DNA from: Diaphorobacter caeni
GTDB taxonomy: Bacteria > Pseudomonadota > Gammaproteobacteria > Burkholderiales > Burkholderiaceae_C
Assembly: GCF_015354245.1 (NCBI RefSeq)
Contig: NZ_JADKYZ010000003.1
Span: 310,001-374,000, forward strand
DNA length: 64,000 nucleotides
Reading direction: 5' to 3'
Shown here: one piece after another, positions 9,869 through 18,261 of the stretch
Position numbering within the stretch: the first letter of the stretch is position 1
How the letters are laid out: each line of letters begins with the position of its first letter
Translations under genes and position numbers: made by a program
The notes under the pieces: model-generated
The model's input: the letters and a program-made list of their open reading frames with translations, nothing else
Told to the model about the DNA's origin: nothing
Databases searched by the model: none

Positions 9869-10669
9869 ATGGGTTTCCTCGCTGGCAAGAAGCTGCTCAT
9901 CACGGGCGTGCTGTCCAACCGCTCCATCGCCTACGGCATCGCCAAGGCCTGCCACCAACAAGGCGCCGAGCTGGCATTCAGCTACGTCGGTGAGCGCTTC
10001 AAGGACCGCATCACCGAATTCGCCGCCGAATTCGACTCCAAGCTCGTGTTCGACTGCGACGTTGCCGACGACGCACAGATCGACAAGATGTTCGCCGACC
10101 TGGCCGCCGTCTGGGGCAAGTTCGACGGTTTCGTGCACTCCATCGGTTTTGCACCGCGCGAGGCCATCGCCGGCAATTTCCTCGACGGCCTGAGCCGCGA
10201 AGGCTTCAAGATCGCCCACGACATCAGCGCCTACAGCTTCCCCGCCATGGCCAAGGCCGCACTGCCGCACCTGAACGACAAGTCGTCGCTCCTGACCCTG
10301 TCGTATCTGGGCGCGCTGCGCTCGATCCCCAACTACAACACCATGGGTCTGGCCAAGGCATCGCTCGAAGCCTCGGTGCGCTACCTGGCCGAAGCCGTGG
10401 GCCGCACCGCCGACGGCCGCGCCATCCGCGCCAACGGCATCTCCGCCGGCCCGATCAAGACCCTGGCCGCCTCCGGCATCAAGGACTTCGGCAAGCTCCT
10501 CGGCCGCGTGGCCGACGCAGCGCCCCTGCGTCGCAACGTGACAATCGAGGACGTGGGCAACGTCGCGGCCTTCCTGCTGTCCGACCTGGCCAGCGGCGTG
10601 ACGGCCGAAATCACTTATGTGGATGGCGGGTTCAGCCAGACTGCCGGTCTGTCTGCTGATCAGGTTTAA
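9869..10669 (+). CDS. fabI: Enoyl-[acyl-carrier-protein] reductase (NADH) FabI
   Basis: 266 residues, the normal FabI length. The nucleotide-binding stretch [17 protein letters not shown] and the active-site segment [19 protein letters not shown], with Tyr and Lys six residues apart, match classical FabI, the triclosan-sensitive type. It catalyses the last step of fatty acid elongation. AGGAGA lies 8 bp before the start. The C-terminus [12 protein letters not shown] is typical. Single-gene transcript with its own terminator; the 254 bp shared with yejA would hold both promoters. Confidence 0.96.
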   Translation: MGFLAGKKLLITGVLSNRSIAYGIAKACHQQGAELAFSYVGERFKDRITEFAAEFDSKLVFDCDVADDAQIDKMFADLAAVWGKFDGFVHSIGFAPREAIAGNFLDGLSREGFKIAHDISAYSFPAMAKAALPHLNDKSSLLTLSYLGALRSIPNYNTMGLAKASLEASVRYLAEAVGRTADGRAIRANGISAGPIKTLAASGIKDFGKLLGRVADAAPLRRNVTIEDVGNVAAFLLSDLASGVTAEITYVDGGFSQTAGLSADQV

Positions 10670-10689
10670 TACCTTTATCCTCTTTGTGA

Positions 10690-10731
10690 ATGCCTGCAGG
10701 CCAGCTGTGCTTGCGGGCATTTTCTTTTTTG
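10690..10731 (+). terminator. Rho-independent terminator of fabI
   Basis: A 9-bp stem (ATGCCTGCA with TGCGGGCAT, one G-U pair) with a 13-nt loop is followed directly by a T-rich tract, 20 bp after the fabI stop. Confidence 0.8.
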
Positions 10732-10742
10732 CGGGAGCTGCT

Positions 10743-11228
10743 GGCCGGGTCTCGCCCCGGCGGGCGACTCACTTTTCCTTGTCTCGCCAAGGAAAAGTAA
10801 GCAAAAGGAAGGCGCCCCTGCTGCCCACGACCCTTCGCTTCGCTGCGGGCAACCTGATTCTGTCGCTCCATCCGGCGCACGGCAGAAACTCCCTGCGCTT
10901 CGCTCCGGTCAGACATCTGCCGTGAGTCAGTTCTTGAAGTTTGCATCGGCACTTTCCGCTGCAAACCGCCGGATGGAACGACAGAATCAGGCGTGGGCAG
11001 AAGAAGGGCTGGAAGCCGCGCGCCTACGGCGCACATGCATCTCGCGAACGCGAGATGCAGCACGAGCGAAGCAAAGTGCCGAACGCTCCTCTTCCAAACT
11101 GACTTCCGGCGGTTGCCCGAGCGGCGCGCGCAGCGCGAAGTCGAGTTCCGCCGGAGGTATTGAAAGCGCGTTTTTGATTACTTTTTGCGCGCAAGCAAAA
11201 AGTGTTTGCCCCGCCGGGGGCAGTCCCG
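10743..11228. repeat. Large inverted-repeat intergenic element
   Basis: This 0.5 kb stretch between fabI and the IclR gene has no credible coding sequence. Its two ends are degenerate inverted copies: the left end has CCCCGGCGGGCGACTCACTT, and the reverse complement of the right end reads CCCCGGCGGGGCAAACACTT; both continue into AAAAGTAA-like hairpins. An inner pair, 10854-10874 and 10971-10991, matches in inverted orientation with one mismatch. A near-perfect 24-bp hairpin lies at 11036-11059. It looks like a dispersed, transposase-free repeat or two opposed copies of one. Confidence 0.6.
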
Positions 11229-11263
11229 GCCTCCGCCCTCAACCACCCCACACCGTCAAAAAA

Positions 11264-11998
11264 TCAAAGCAACTGAGCCCCAACCTCACGAGCAGCAACC
11301 AACACAAACTTCAAATACCGAGCGTCATACCGATGCACCGGCATGGTCAAGGTCAGCGCCGCCGCCAACTCCCCACTCCCCCGAAACACCGGCACAGAAA
11401 TCCCCGCAATCTCACTGCGCCGATCCCCGATCACCGCCTCATATCCATCCGCCCGTACCCGCGCATAGTGCACCCGATCCCTGCGCTCCCATTCGGAAAG
11501 CTCGGGATCGAAAGCAACCAACACCCGTCCCCCAGCGCCCTTGCCAAGAGGCAACAGATCCCCCACACGCGCATGGTCACGTACCGGATGCGGCGAATCC
11601 ACGCGAAAGAGGCACAGGCGGTCGCGACCCTGGCGCACGTGGTAGGCGGCGCTCTCGCCCGTTTGCGCAACCAGCGTGCGCAGCACCGGCATGACTACCC
11701 GGTCGAGCGAAAAATTCTGCGCATAGACCGCATGCAGCCGCGCCACCGCCGGGCCGACCGCGTAGCGACCGGAGTCGAGACGGATCACCCACCCGCCATG
11801 CTCCAGTGACGCCAGCAGGCGCGAAACAGTGCTTTTGTACAGGAGCGTGCGCTCAGCCAGCTCAGCCAGCGTGAGCCCTTGGGCATCGTCACCGTCACGA
11901 AATGCGGCAAGCACGCTCAGCGCCCGATCAACCGCGGCCACGCCGCCCGGCGCGGCGTTGGCATCGGCGACGGATTCGGTGACGGATTTGCGTGGCAT
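11264..11998 (-). CDS. IclR-family transcriptional regulator
   Basis: 244 residues from ATG 11998; an ATG 42 bp upstream would give 258 residues and cannot be excluded. The N-terminal IclR winged helix covers residues about 20-80 (VDRALSVLAAF, LAELAERTLLYKSTVSRLLASLEHGGW), followed by the effector domain with QTGESAAYHVRQGRD and ISVPVFRGSGELAAALTLT. It is divergent from the HMG-CoA lyase gene with a palindrome between them, so it probably controls the lyase and CoA-transferase pair in response to an acid intermediate. Confidence 0.9.
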   Translation of the reverse strand: MPRKSVTESVADANAAPGGVAAVDRALSVLAAFRDGDDAQGLTLAELAERTLLYKSTVSRLLASLEHGGWVIRLDSGRYAVGPAVARLHAVYAQNFSLDRVVMPVLRTLVAQTGESAAYHVRQGRDRLCLFRVDSPHPVRDHARVGDLLPLGKGAGGRVLVAFDPELSEWERRDRVHYARVRADGYEAVIGDRRSEIAGISVPVFRGSGELAAALTLTMPVHRYDARYLKFVLVAAREVGAQLL

Positions 11999-12077
11999 GT
12001 ACTGAGGGCTCCGGTGGTTTGCGCGATCGCTTGACAGCATGTGAGCTGCACAGCAATATCTTATAAGACAGTACTTC

Positions 12078-12094
12078 GTTCTATCCTATAGAAC
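12078..12094. promoter_or_regulatory. Candidate IclR operator
   Basis: GTTCTAT-CCT-ATAGAAC has perfect 7-bp arms with a 3-bp spacer, 10 bp before the lyase start and 79 bp from the IclR gene. IclR proteins often bind palindromes of about 15-17 bp in such divergent regions. Confidence 0.5.
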
Positions 12095-12104
12095 ATACTC
12101 CAAA

Positions 12105-13076
12105 ATGCAAACACCTCACCAATACGACGTTCTCATCAGCGAGGTGGGACCGCGCGACGGGCTTCAATCCGTCAATCGCACCATGCCCACCGCCGACAAG
12201 CTGGCGTGGATCGACGCGCTGGTGGCTTCGGGCCTTCAGGAGATCGAGGTCGGCTCATTCGTCTCGCCCAAGCTGCTGCCGCAGATGGCGGACACCGCCG
12301 CGGTGATCAGGCACGCGCTGCATCACCACACGGGCGTGACCATCATGGCGCTGGTACCCAATCTGCGCGGCGCGCAGGCGGCGATGGAAGCCGGGGTACA
12401 CAAGATCACCATGCCGATTTCCGCAAGCAGCGCCCATTCTCTTGCCAACGTGCGCAAGACGCCAGAGGAGATGGTCCAGGAAGTGCGCAACATCGCCGCG
12501 CTGCGTGACGAGATCGCGCCCAAGGTGCATATCGAGGCGGGCATTTCCACCGCTTTCGGCTGCACGCTGCAGGGCCTCGTTCCCGAGGACGACGTGATCG
12601 CGCTGGCCACCGCCTGCGTCGAGGCGGGCGTCGATGAATGCGGCCTCTCCGACACCACCGGCATGGCCAACCCCGCGCAGGTCAAGCGGCTGTTCACGCA
12701 CCTCATCGCGACGCTCGGAGACAAGGCCGGCGCCGCCCACATGCACAACACCCGTGGACTTGGACTGGCCAACTGTCTCGCGGCCCATGAGGCGGGAGTC
12801 CGCACCTTCGACGCGTCGCTCGCCGGACTGGGCGGCTGCCCCTATGCGCCCGGCGCCTCCGGCAACGTGGTGACCGAGGATCTCGTCTTCATGTTCGAGG
12901 CCATGGGCATCCGCACAGGCGTCGATCTGCAGCGCCTGATCGCCGCGCGCCAAGCGCTCGGCATAGGCCTGCCCGGCGAGGCCCTCTACGGCATGACGCC
13001 GCTGGCCGGTCTGCCCAAGGGCTTTGTGCCGCACAACTACAACGACTACAACGGCCACAACGACCACAACGACTGA
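12105..13076 (+). CDS. Hydroxymethylglutaryl-CoA lyase-type enzyme
   Basis: 323 residues with the HMG-CoA lyase signature: EVGPRDGLQS at the N-terminus (catalytic Asp and Arg), MHNTRGLGLANCLAA with the metal-binding His, and GLGGCPYAPGASGNVVTED with the catalytic Cys loop. The enzyme cleaves a 3-hydroxyacyl-CoA to acetyl-CoA and an oxoacid, in leucine degradation or a related route. It is followed 21 bp later by a CoA-transferase. The C-terminus is an unusual Asn/Asp/His/Tyr repeat (YNDYNGHNDHND) made by a tandem 9-mer. Citramalyl-CoA-type lyase activity is an alternative. Confidence 0.85.
   Translation: MQTPHQYDVLISEVGPRDGLQSVNRTMPTADKLAWIDALVASGLQEIEVGSFVSPKLLPQMADTAAVIRHALHHHTGVTIMALVPNLRGAQAAMEAGVHKITMPISASSAHSLANVRKTPEEMVQEVRNIAALRDEIAPKVHIEAGISTAFGCTLQGLVPEDDVIALATACVEAGVDECGLSDTTGMANPAQVKRLFTHLIATLGDKAGAAHMHNTRGLGLANCLAAHEAGVRTFDASLAGLGGCPYAPGASGNVVTEDLVFMFEAMGIRTGVDLQRLIAARQALGIGLPGEALYGMTPLAGLPKGFVPHNYNDYNGHNDHND
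13039..13074 (+). repeat. Four tandem 9-mers at the end of the lyase gene
   Basis: Four copies of ACAACGRCY follow each other without gaps and encode the YND/YNG/HND/HND tail. Two positions vary. Copy-number change would keep the reading frame and only lengthen or shorten the tail. Confidence 0.85.
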
Positions 13077-13097
13077 GACGAACACCGAGGCTTATTC

Positions 13098-14318
13098 ATG
13101 ACAGAAGCACAAGCAAACACCAACGCCTCCCACTGCGCCGACCTGCCCTACTCCGGCATCCGCGTCATCGAATTCGTCCACATGGTCATGGGCCCGAGTT
13201 GCGGCCTGATGCTCGCGGACATGGGTGCCGAGGTCATCAAGGTCGAGCCCGTCGGCCATGGCCGCGACGGCGACGCCACGCGCAAGCTGCTGGGGTCCGG
13301 CGCGGGCTTTTTTCCGCTCTTCAACCGCAACAAGAAAAGCGTCACGCTCGACCTGCAGACCCCCGAGGGCAAGGAGGCCGCGCTCAAGCTCATCGCCACG
13401 GCCGACGTGGTCTGCGAGAACTTCAAGCCCGGCACCATGCGCAAGCTCGGGCTGGACTACGACAGCCTGAAGGGTCAGTTCCCACGCCTCATCTACGTGA
13501 GCCACAAGGGCTTCCTGCCCGGCCCCTACGAGCACCGCACGGCGCTCGACGAGGTGGTGCAGATGATGGGCGGCCTCGCCTACATGACCGGCCGCCCCGG
13601 CGATCCGCTGCGTGCGGGCACCAGCGTGAACGACATCATGGGCGGCATGTTCGGCGCCATGGGGGCCATGGCCGCCCTCGCCCAGCGCGAGAAGACCGGC
13701 AAGGGCCAGGAGGTGCAGAGCGCGCTGTTCGAGAACAATGTGTTCCTGATCGCCCAGCACATGATGCAGTTCGCCGTGACCGGCAAGCCCGCCGCGCCCA
13801 TGCCCGCACGCATTTCGGCGTGGGCGATCTACGATGTCTTCAAGGTCAAGAACGACGAGCAGATCTTTCTGGCCGTGGTCAGCGACACGGCCTGGCGCGT
13901 GTTCTGCGATGCCTTTGGCATTGCCGAACTGCGCGACGACCCGCGCCTTGGCAGCAACAACGCTCGTGTCTTGGCGCGTGAATGGCTGATGCCCATCCTG
14001 CGCGACAAGATGGCGGTGCATACCTCAACGCACATCGCCAAGGTGTTTGAATCCAATGGCCTGCCCTTCGCACCGATTGCGATGCCGCACGATCTGCTCG
14101 ACGACAGGCACCTCAATGAAAGCGGCGCGCTCGCCCCGATGGAGTTGCCCGACGGCCGCACGACCAAGACCGTGCTGCTGCCGCTCACGCTCGACGGCAA
14201 GCGACTGGAGGTACGCCTGTCGCCTCCCAAGCTTGGCGAACACAGCCTGGAGATCCTCACGGAACTCGGCTACGGCATCGACGAAGCGAAGGCGCTGGCG
14301 GCGGGGAGCGCTGCCTAG
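13098..14318 (+). CDS. CaiB/BaiF family (class III) CoA-transferase
   Basis: 406 residues, normal for the family. N-terminal GIRVIEFVHMVMGPSCGLML and ADMGAEVIKVEP are the family hallmark; the Asp in GTSVNDIMGGMFGAMGA corresponds to the catalytic Asp of formyl-CoA transferase. Such enzymes move CoA between a thioester donor and a carboxylic acid. Its placement after the lyase and under a shared IclR gene suggests it activates the acid whose CoA ester is then cleaved. The substrate is not deducible. Confidence 0.9.
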   Translation: MTEAQANTNASHCADLPYSGIRVIEFVHMVMGPSCGLMLADMGAEVIKVEPVGHGRDGDATRKLLGSGAGFFPLFNRNKKSVTLDLQTPEGKEAALKLIATADVVCENFKPGTMRKLGLDYDSLKGQFPRLIYVSHKGFLPGPYEHRTALDEVVQMMGGLAYMTGRPGDPLRAGTSVNDIMGGMFGAMGAMAALAQREKTGKGQEVQSALFENNVFLIAQHMMQFAVTGKPAAPMPARISAWAIYDVFKVKNDEQIFLAVVSDTAWRVFCDAFGIAELRDDPRLGSNNARVLAREWLMPILRDKMAVHTSTHIAKVFESNGLPFAPIAMPHDLLDDRHLNESGALAPMELPDGRTTKTVLLPLTLDGKRLEVRLSPPKLGEHSLEILTELGYGIDEAKALAAGSAA

Positions 14319-14333
14319 AGCGGGTTTGCGCCC

Positions 14334-14981
14334 TCAACGCGAGGCTTGCAGGCCCTGCAATTCCGAAGCCTGCAAGCGCCCCACCACCCACCATTCGGTG
14401 ACGTTGTGCTGCCCCTCTTCAATCCCCTCCACCAACGGCAGCAGGCCATGCATCTGCCCTGCCAAGGCAGGGCCGAGACTTGCTGATGCCACATCGCTGC
14501 GCGCCGCCACCGCCGTTGCCGCCTCACCCGCGCTGCCGCTCGCCACACGCCGTGCCTGAGGCAGATGCGCATCGAGCCAAGGCGCAGCCTCGACCAGCGC
14601 CACCGGATGCGCATGCACTTGCCGGATCTCGCCCAACGAAGCCCCCGCCCGCGCGAGCAGGCAGAAGCCAAGCATGCGAGCAAAAGCCGCAAGGTGCCGC
14701 ATTTCATCGAGAGCCAGCAGTTCGCGCAGCACCGGCATGTAGGGCGTGTCGCCGACGATGCTGGTTCGCGCGGGCAACAGCACCGCATCCACCTGCCGAT
14801 CCGCAAGCGCCGCAGGCATCCGGGCCACGTCCATGAAGGCCAACTCCACGGTGCGCCCGGGCCACAGATCCAGCGCCGCCTGATGCGTCCAAGTGCCTGC
14901 AGGACCGAGCAACGCCAGGCGCCGCACGGGTGCAAGCGCCTCCTGCAGTATCTGCAAACGCTCAGCCGTCGTTGGTGCCAT
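14334..14981 (-). CDS. Prephenate-dehydratase-like protein, probably not catalytic as PDT
   Basis: 215 residues from ATG 14981. The layout follows the prephenate dehydratase domain: LGPAGTWTHQAA, then AVLLPARTSIVG in place of the usual AVVPVENSxEG, then HPVALVEAAPWLDAHLP, and a final LVEGIEEGQHNVTEWWVVGR. The last segment replaces the catalytic Thr-Arg-Phe with Thr-Glu-Trp, so ordinary PDT activity is doubtful. No ACT domain follows. Possible roles are a ligand-binding relative or an enzyme on another arogenate-like compound. It lies 84 bp downstream of the decarboxylase, beyond a terminator. Confidence 0.6.
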   Translation of the reverse strand: MAPTTAERLQILQEALAPVRRLALLGPAGTWTHQAALDLWPGRTVELAFMDVARMPAALADRQVDAVLLPARTSIVGDTPYMPVLRELLALDEMRHLAAFARMLGFCLLARAGASLGEIRQVHAHPVALVEAAPWLDAHLPQARRVASGSAGEAATAVAARSDVASASLGPALAGQMHGLLPLVEGIEEGQHNVTEWWVVGRLQASELQGLQASR

Positions 14982-15007
14982 CGCGGTCAATTGCAGTCCC
15001 CTTGAAA

Positions 15008-15043
15008 TGAAAAAAGCGCCAAGCGGCAAAACCACCTGGCGCT
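15008..15043 (-). terminator. Terminator of the decarboxylase gene
   Basis: On the minus strand AGCGCCA pairs with TGGCGCT around a 15-nt loop and is followed by a run of six T. It lies 23 bp past the decarboxylase stop. Confidence 0.75.
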
Positions 15044-15065
15044 CGGCATCAGCAAACCCGAAGGA

Positions 15066-17561
15066 TCAGACGTTGCGCCCGAAAGGGCCGTCGTCACCGA
15101 CCTGCACCAGCCGTCCGCCCTTGGCAGGGGCCTTGGTCTTGGCCGGCGCCTTGGCCTTGGCGGAGGACTTGGCGGAGGACTTGGCAGCGACGGCCTTCTT
15201 CGCAGTCGCGGTGCTTGCGCTCTTGGCTGCGGCCTTCTTCGCTGGAGCCTTCTTGGCTGCGGGCTTGGCCACGTCGGCCTCGGCCACGCAATCGGCGAAG
15301 TAGCTCACGTTGCCGTCCACATCCTCGATCTCCACGAGGCCGTGGATGTCGGTCTCGAAGCCAGGGCACAAGGCCGAGAACTCGCGCGAGAACTTGAGGT
15401 AGTCGACGATCTTCTTGTTGAAGACTTCGCCCGGAATCAGCAGCGGAATGCCCGGTGGATACGGCGTGATCAGGCTGGTCGTGATGCGGCCTTCCAGCTC
15501 GTCGATGGCCACGCGCTCGGTGCGGCGCTGCGCGATGTGCGCGAAGGCGTCGCTTGGCTTCATCGCCGGAGTCAGGTCCGACAGGTACATCTCGGTGGTG
15601 AGACGCGCGATGTCGTACTTGGCGTAGAGCTGGTGCACGTGCTGGCACAGATCCTTCAGACCCATTTTCTCGTAGCGCTTGTGCTGCTGGCAGAACTCGG
15701 GAAGGATGCGCCACATCGGCTGGTTCTTCTCGTAGTCGTCCTTGAACTGCTGCAACGCGGCCAGCAGCGTGTTCCAGCGGCCCTTGGTGATGCCGATGGT
15801 GAACATGATGAAGAACGAGTACAGACCCGTCTTCTCGACCACGACACCGTGCTCGGCCAGATACTTGGTGACGATGGACGCTGGGATGCCGGTCTTGTCG
15901 AACTTGCCGTCCAGATTCAGGCCCGGCGTGACGATGGTCGACTTGATCGGGTCGAGCATGTTGAAGCCGTCGGCCAGCGGGCCGAAGCCGTGCCACTTGG
16001 TATTGCCTACTTTCTTGTTGGCCTTGGAATCACCGCGGATGATCCAGTCCTCGGCCGTGCCCACGCCTTCGTCTGCGAGCTTGTCCGGACCCCAGACCTT
16101 GAACCACCAGTCGCCCTTGCCGAACTCCTCTTCCACCTTGCGCATCGCGCGGCGGAAATCAAGCGCCTCGACCAGCGACTCTTCCACGAGCGCGGTGCCG
16201 CCGGGCGGCTCCATCATCGCGGCGGCCACGTCGCAGCTCGCGATGATGCTGTACTGCGGCGAGGTCGACGTGTGCATGAGGTACGACTCGTTGAACAGCG
16301 GACGATCCAGCGGCACGGTCTGCGAATCCTGCACCAGCACGTGGCTGGCCTGGCTGATGCCGGCCAGCAGCTTGTGGATGGACTGCGTTGCGTAGACCAC
16401 CGAATGCTGCGGGCGCGCGCGCTTCTTGCCCATGGCGTGGTAGCTGCCATAGAACGGGTGGAAGGCGGCGTGCGGCAGCCAGGCTTCGTCGAAGTGCAGG
16501 TTGTCGACGTAGCCGTCGAGCATGGACTTGATGGTCTCTGTGTTGTAGAGCACGCCGTCGTAGGTGGACTGCGTGATCGTCAGGATGCGCGGCTTCACGG
16601 CCTTGGCGTCCACACCCTTGAGCAGCGGATTGGACTTGATCTTGGCCTGAATGGCGTCGATCTCGAACTCGCTCTTGGGAATCGGGCCGATGATGCCGAA
16701 ATGGTTGCGCGTGGGCTTCAGGAACACCGGAATCGCGCCCGTCATGATGATCGAGTGCAGGATCGATTTGTGGCAGTTGCGGTCCACCACCACCACGTCA
16801 CCCGGCGCCACCGTGTGGTGCCAGACCATCTTGTTGGACGTCGATGTGCCGTTGGTCACGAAGAAGCAATGGTCGGCATTGAAGATGCGCGCGGCGTTGC
16901 GCTCGCTCTCGCCGATGGCACCGTTGTGGTCCAGCAGTTGACCGAGCTCTTCGACCGCGTTGCAGACGTCGGCGCGCAGCATGTTCTCGCCATAGAACTG
17001 GTGGTACATCTGACCGACCGGGCTCTTGAGGAACGCCACGCCGCCGCCATGACCCGGGCAGTGCCACGAGTACGAACCATCTTCCGCGTAGTCGAGCAGC
17101 GCCTTGAAGAACGGCGGCTGCACGCCTTCCAGATAGGTCTTGGCCTCGCGCACGATGTGGCGCGCCACGAATTCGGGGGTGTCCTCGAACATGTGGATGA
17201 AGCCATGCAGCTCGCGCAGGATGTCGTTGGGCAGGTGGCGCGCCGTCTTGGTCTCGCCGTGCACGTAGATCGGCACTTCGGTGTTCTTGCGACGCACCTC
17301 GGTGATGAAGCTGCGCAGGCTCAGCACGATGGGGTCGATCCCCATGTCCGAGGTGAACTCCTCGTCGTCGATCGACAGGATGAACGCGCTGGCGCGGCTT
17401 TGCTGCTGCGCGAATTGCGTGAGGTCGCCATAACTGGTCACGCCCAGGACTTCAAAGCCCTCTTCTTCAATGGCGTGCGCCAGCGCGCGGATTCCCAGAC
17501 CCGATGTATTCTCGGAACGGTAGTCCTCGTCGATGATGACAATAGGAAAGCGGAATTTCAT
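15066..17561 (-). CDS. Orn/Lys/Arg decarboxylase with basic C-terminal tail
   Basis: 831 residues from ATG 17561 (MKFRFPIVIIDED); a longer frame adds 40 unconserved residues. The N-terminal wing domain (1-130) is followed by the fold-type I PLP domain, with the PLP lysine in ATQSIHKLLAGISQ and upstream HCPGHGGGVAF. Size and domains match the inducible AdiA/LdcI/SpeF family that makes agmatine, cadaverine or putrescine; which one cannot be told. The last 66 residues are extra: Lys/Ala/Ser/Pro repeats like histone H1 or AlgP tails, ending GRLVQVGDDGPFGRNV. Confidence 0.88.
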   Translation of the reverse strand: MKFRFPIVIIDEDYRSENTSGLGIRALAHAIEEEGFEVLGVTSYGDLTQFAQQQSRASAFILSIDDEEFTSDMGIDPIVLSLRSFITEVRRKNTEVPIYVHGETKTARHLPNDILRELHGFIHMFEDTPEFVARHIVREAKTYLEGVQPPFFKALLDYAEDGSYSWHCPGHGGGVAFLKSPVGQMYHQFYGENMLRADVCNAVEELGQLLDHNGAIGESERNAARIFNADHCFFVTNGTSTSNKMVWHHTVAPGDVVVVDRNCHKSILHSIIMTGAIPVFLKPTRNHFGIIGPIPKSEFEIDAIQAKIKSNPLLKGVDAKAVKPRILTITQSTYDGVLYNTETIKSMLDGYVDNLHFDEAWLPHAAFHPFYGSYHAMGKKRARPQHSVVYATQSIHKLLAGISQASHVLVQDSQTVPLDRPLFNESYLMHTSTSPQYSIIASCDVAAAMMEPPGGTALVEESLVEALDFRRAMRKVEEEFGKGDWWFKVWGPDKLADEGVGTAEDWIIRGDSKANKKVGNTKWHGFGPLADGFNMLDPIKSTIVTPGLNLDGKFDKTGIPASIVTKYLAEHGVVVEKTGLYSFFIMFTIGITKGRWNTLLAALQQFKDDYEKNQPMWRILPEFCQQHKRYEKMGLKDLCQHVHQLYAKYDIARLTTEMYLSDLTPAMKPSDAFAHIAQRRTERVAIDELEGRITTSLITPYPPGIPLLIPGEVFNKKIVDYLKFSREFSALCPGFETDIHGLVEIEDVDGNVSYFADCVAEADVAKPAAKKAPAKKAAAKSASTATAKKAVAAKSSAKSSAKAKAPAKTKAPAKGGRLVQVGDDGPFGRNV

Positions 17562-17664
17562 GCGCTGACTCCAGCAAGCAGGGGGCGAAAAAAACGAAAC
17601 AGGCGCGAAGTGTAAGGAATCTGCGTGACCATTCTTCAAACCGGGCGGTATTTCGCCCAAAATG

Positions 17665-17680
17665 TGTCGGTTAACCGACA
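17665..17680. promoter_or_regulatory. 16-bp perfect palindrome upstream of nfeD
   Basis: TGTCGGTTAACCGACA is fully self-complementary and lies 30 bp before the nfeD start, between divergent genes for the decarboxylase and nfeD. A dimeric repressor site is the obvious reading. No cognate regulator is adjacent. Confidence 0.4.
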
Positions 17681-17710
17681 TGAATGACCCCTTGGGGAAG
17701 GAGTGCCGAA

Positions 17711-18142
17711 ATGTCCCTCGACAACACGACCATCTGGTGGATTCTGACTGGCCTCACGGTCGCAGCCGAGCTGCTGCTGGGCTCGTTCTACCTGCTGATG
17801 ATCGCGCTGGGCCTTGCTGCAGGCGGGCTTGCCGCCCTGCTTGGCGCTGGTGAGACCGCCCAGGTGCTGAGCGCCGCCATCGTCGGCGCGCTGGCCGTGG
17901 TGGGCTGCTATCTGTTCCGGCGCAGCCGCCCCGGCGACCCATCGGCGCGCTCGGACCGCAGCGTCAATCTTGACGTCGGCGAGCTGGTATTCATCGACAG
18001 CTGGCAGAGCGACGGCACCGCACAGGTGAAGTATCGCGGCGCCAACTGGACCGCCATCCACCGCCCTGGCATCACTCCCGCGACCGGCAACCACCGCGTC
18101 GCCGAACTCGTAGGCAACCGCCTCTTGGTCGATCCGGCCTGA
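17711..18142 (+). CDS. NfeD-family membrane protein
   Basis: 143 residues from ATG 17711, with GGGGAAGGAG just upstream. Two or three membrane helices in residues 8-75 are followed by a small C-terminal OB-fold domain (GELVFIDSWQSDGTAQVKYR). This short NfeD1b-like form is normally encoded next to a stomatin, as here 119 bp downstream. The pair acts in inner-membrane organisation or protease regulation; the exact role in bacteria is poorly defined. Confidence 0.85.
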   Translation: MSLDNTTIWWILTGLTVAAELLLGSFYLLMIALGLAAGGLAALLGAGETAQVLSAAIVGALAVVGCYLFRRSRPGDPSARSDRSVNLDVGELVFIDSWQSDGTAQVKYRGANWTAIHRPGITPATGNHRVAELVGNRLLVDPA

Positions 18143-18261
18143 GCCTCAGCCCAAGTGCCCCCCTCGCCACCGGCGGTTTTCATGCAAGCTGCTACGCTCG
18201 CCGCATCCGTTCGATCCGCCCGATCCGCTTCACCCCATCCATCCACTGGAGGACACAGTTC

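Noticed and set aside
10040-10669. A triclosan-resistance variant of FabI.
   Set aside because: The usual FabI active-site segment is present and no resistance-linked substitution could be named with confidence from sequence alone.
10922-11809. A 295-codon frame crossing the inverted-repeat element and running over the IclR gene.
   Set aside because: It spans repeats and antisense DNA, and composition is typical of noise.
15342-17615. A 757-codon open frame on the plus strand opposite the decarboxylase gene.
   Set aside because: It is the antisense shadow of a strongly conserved gene in GC-rich DNA, with His/Arg/Val-rich low-information sequence and no family match.
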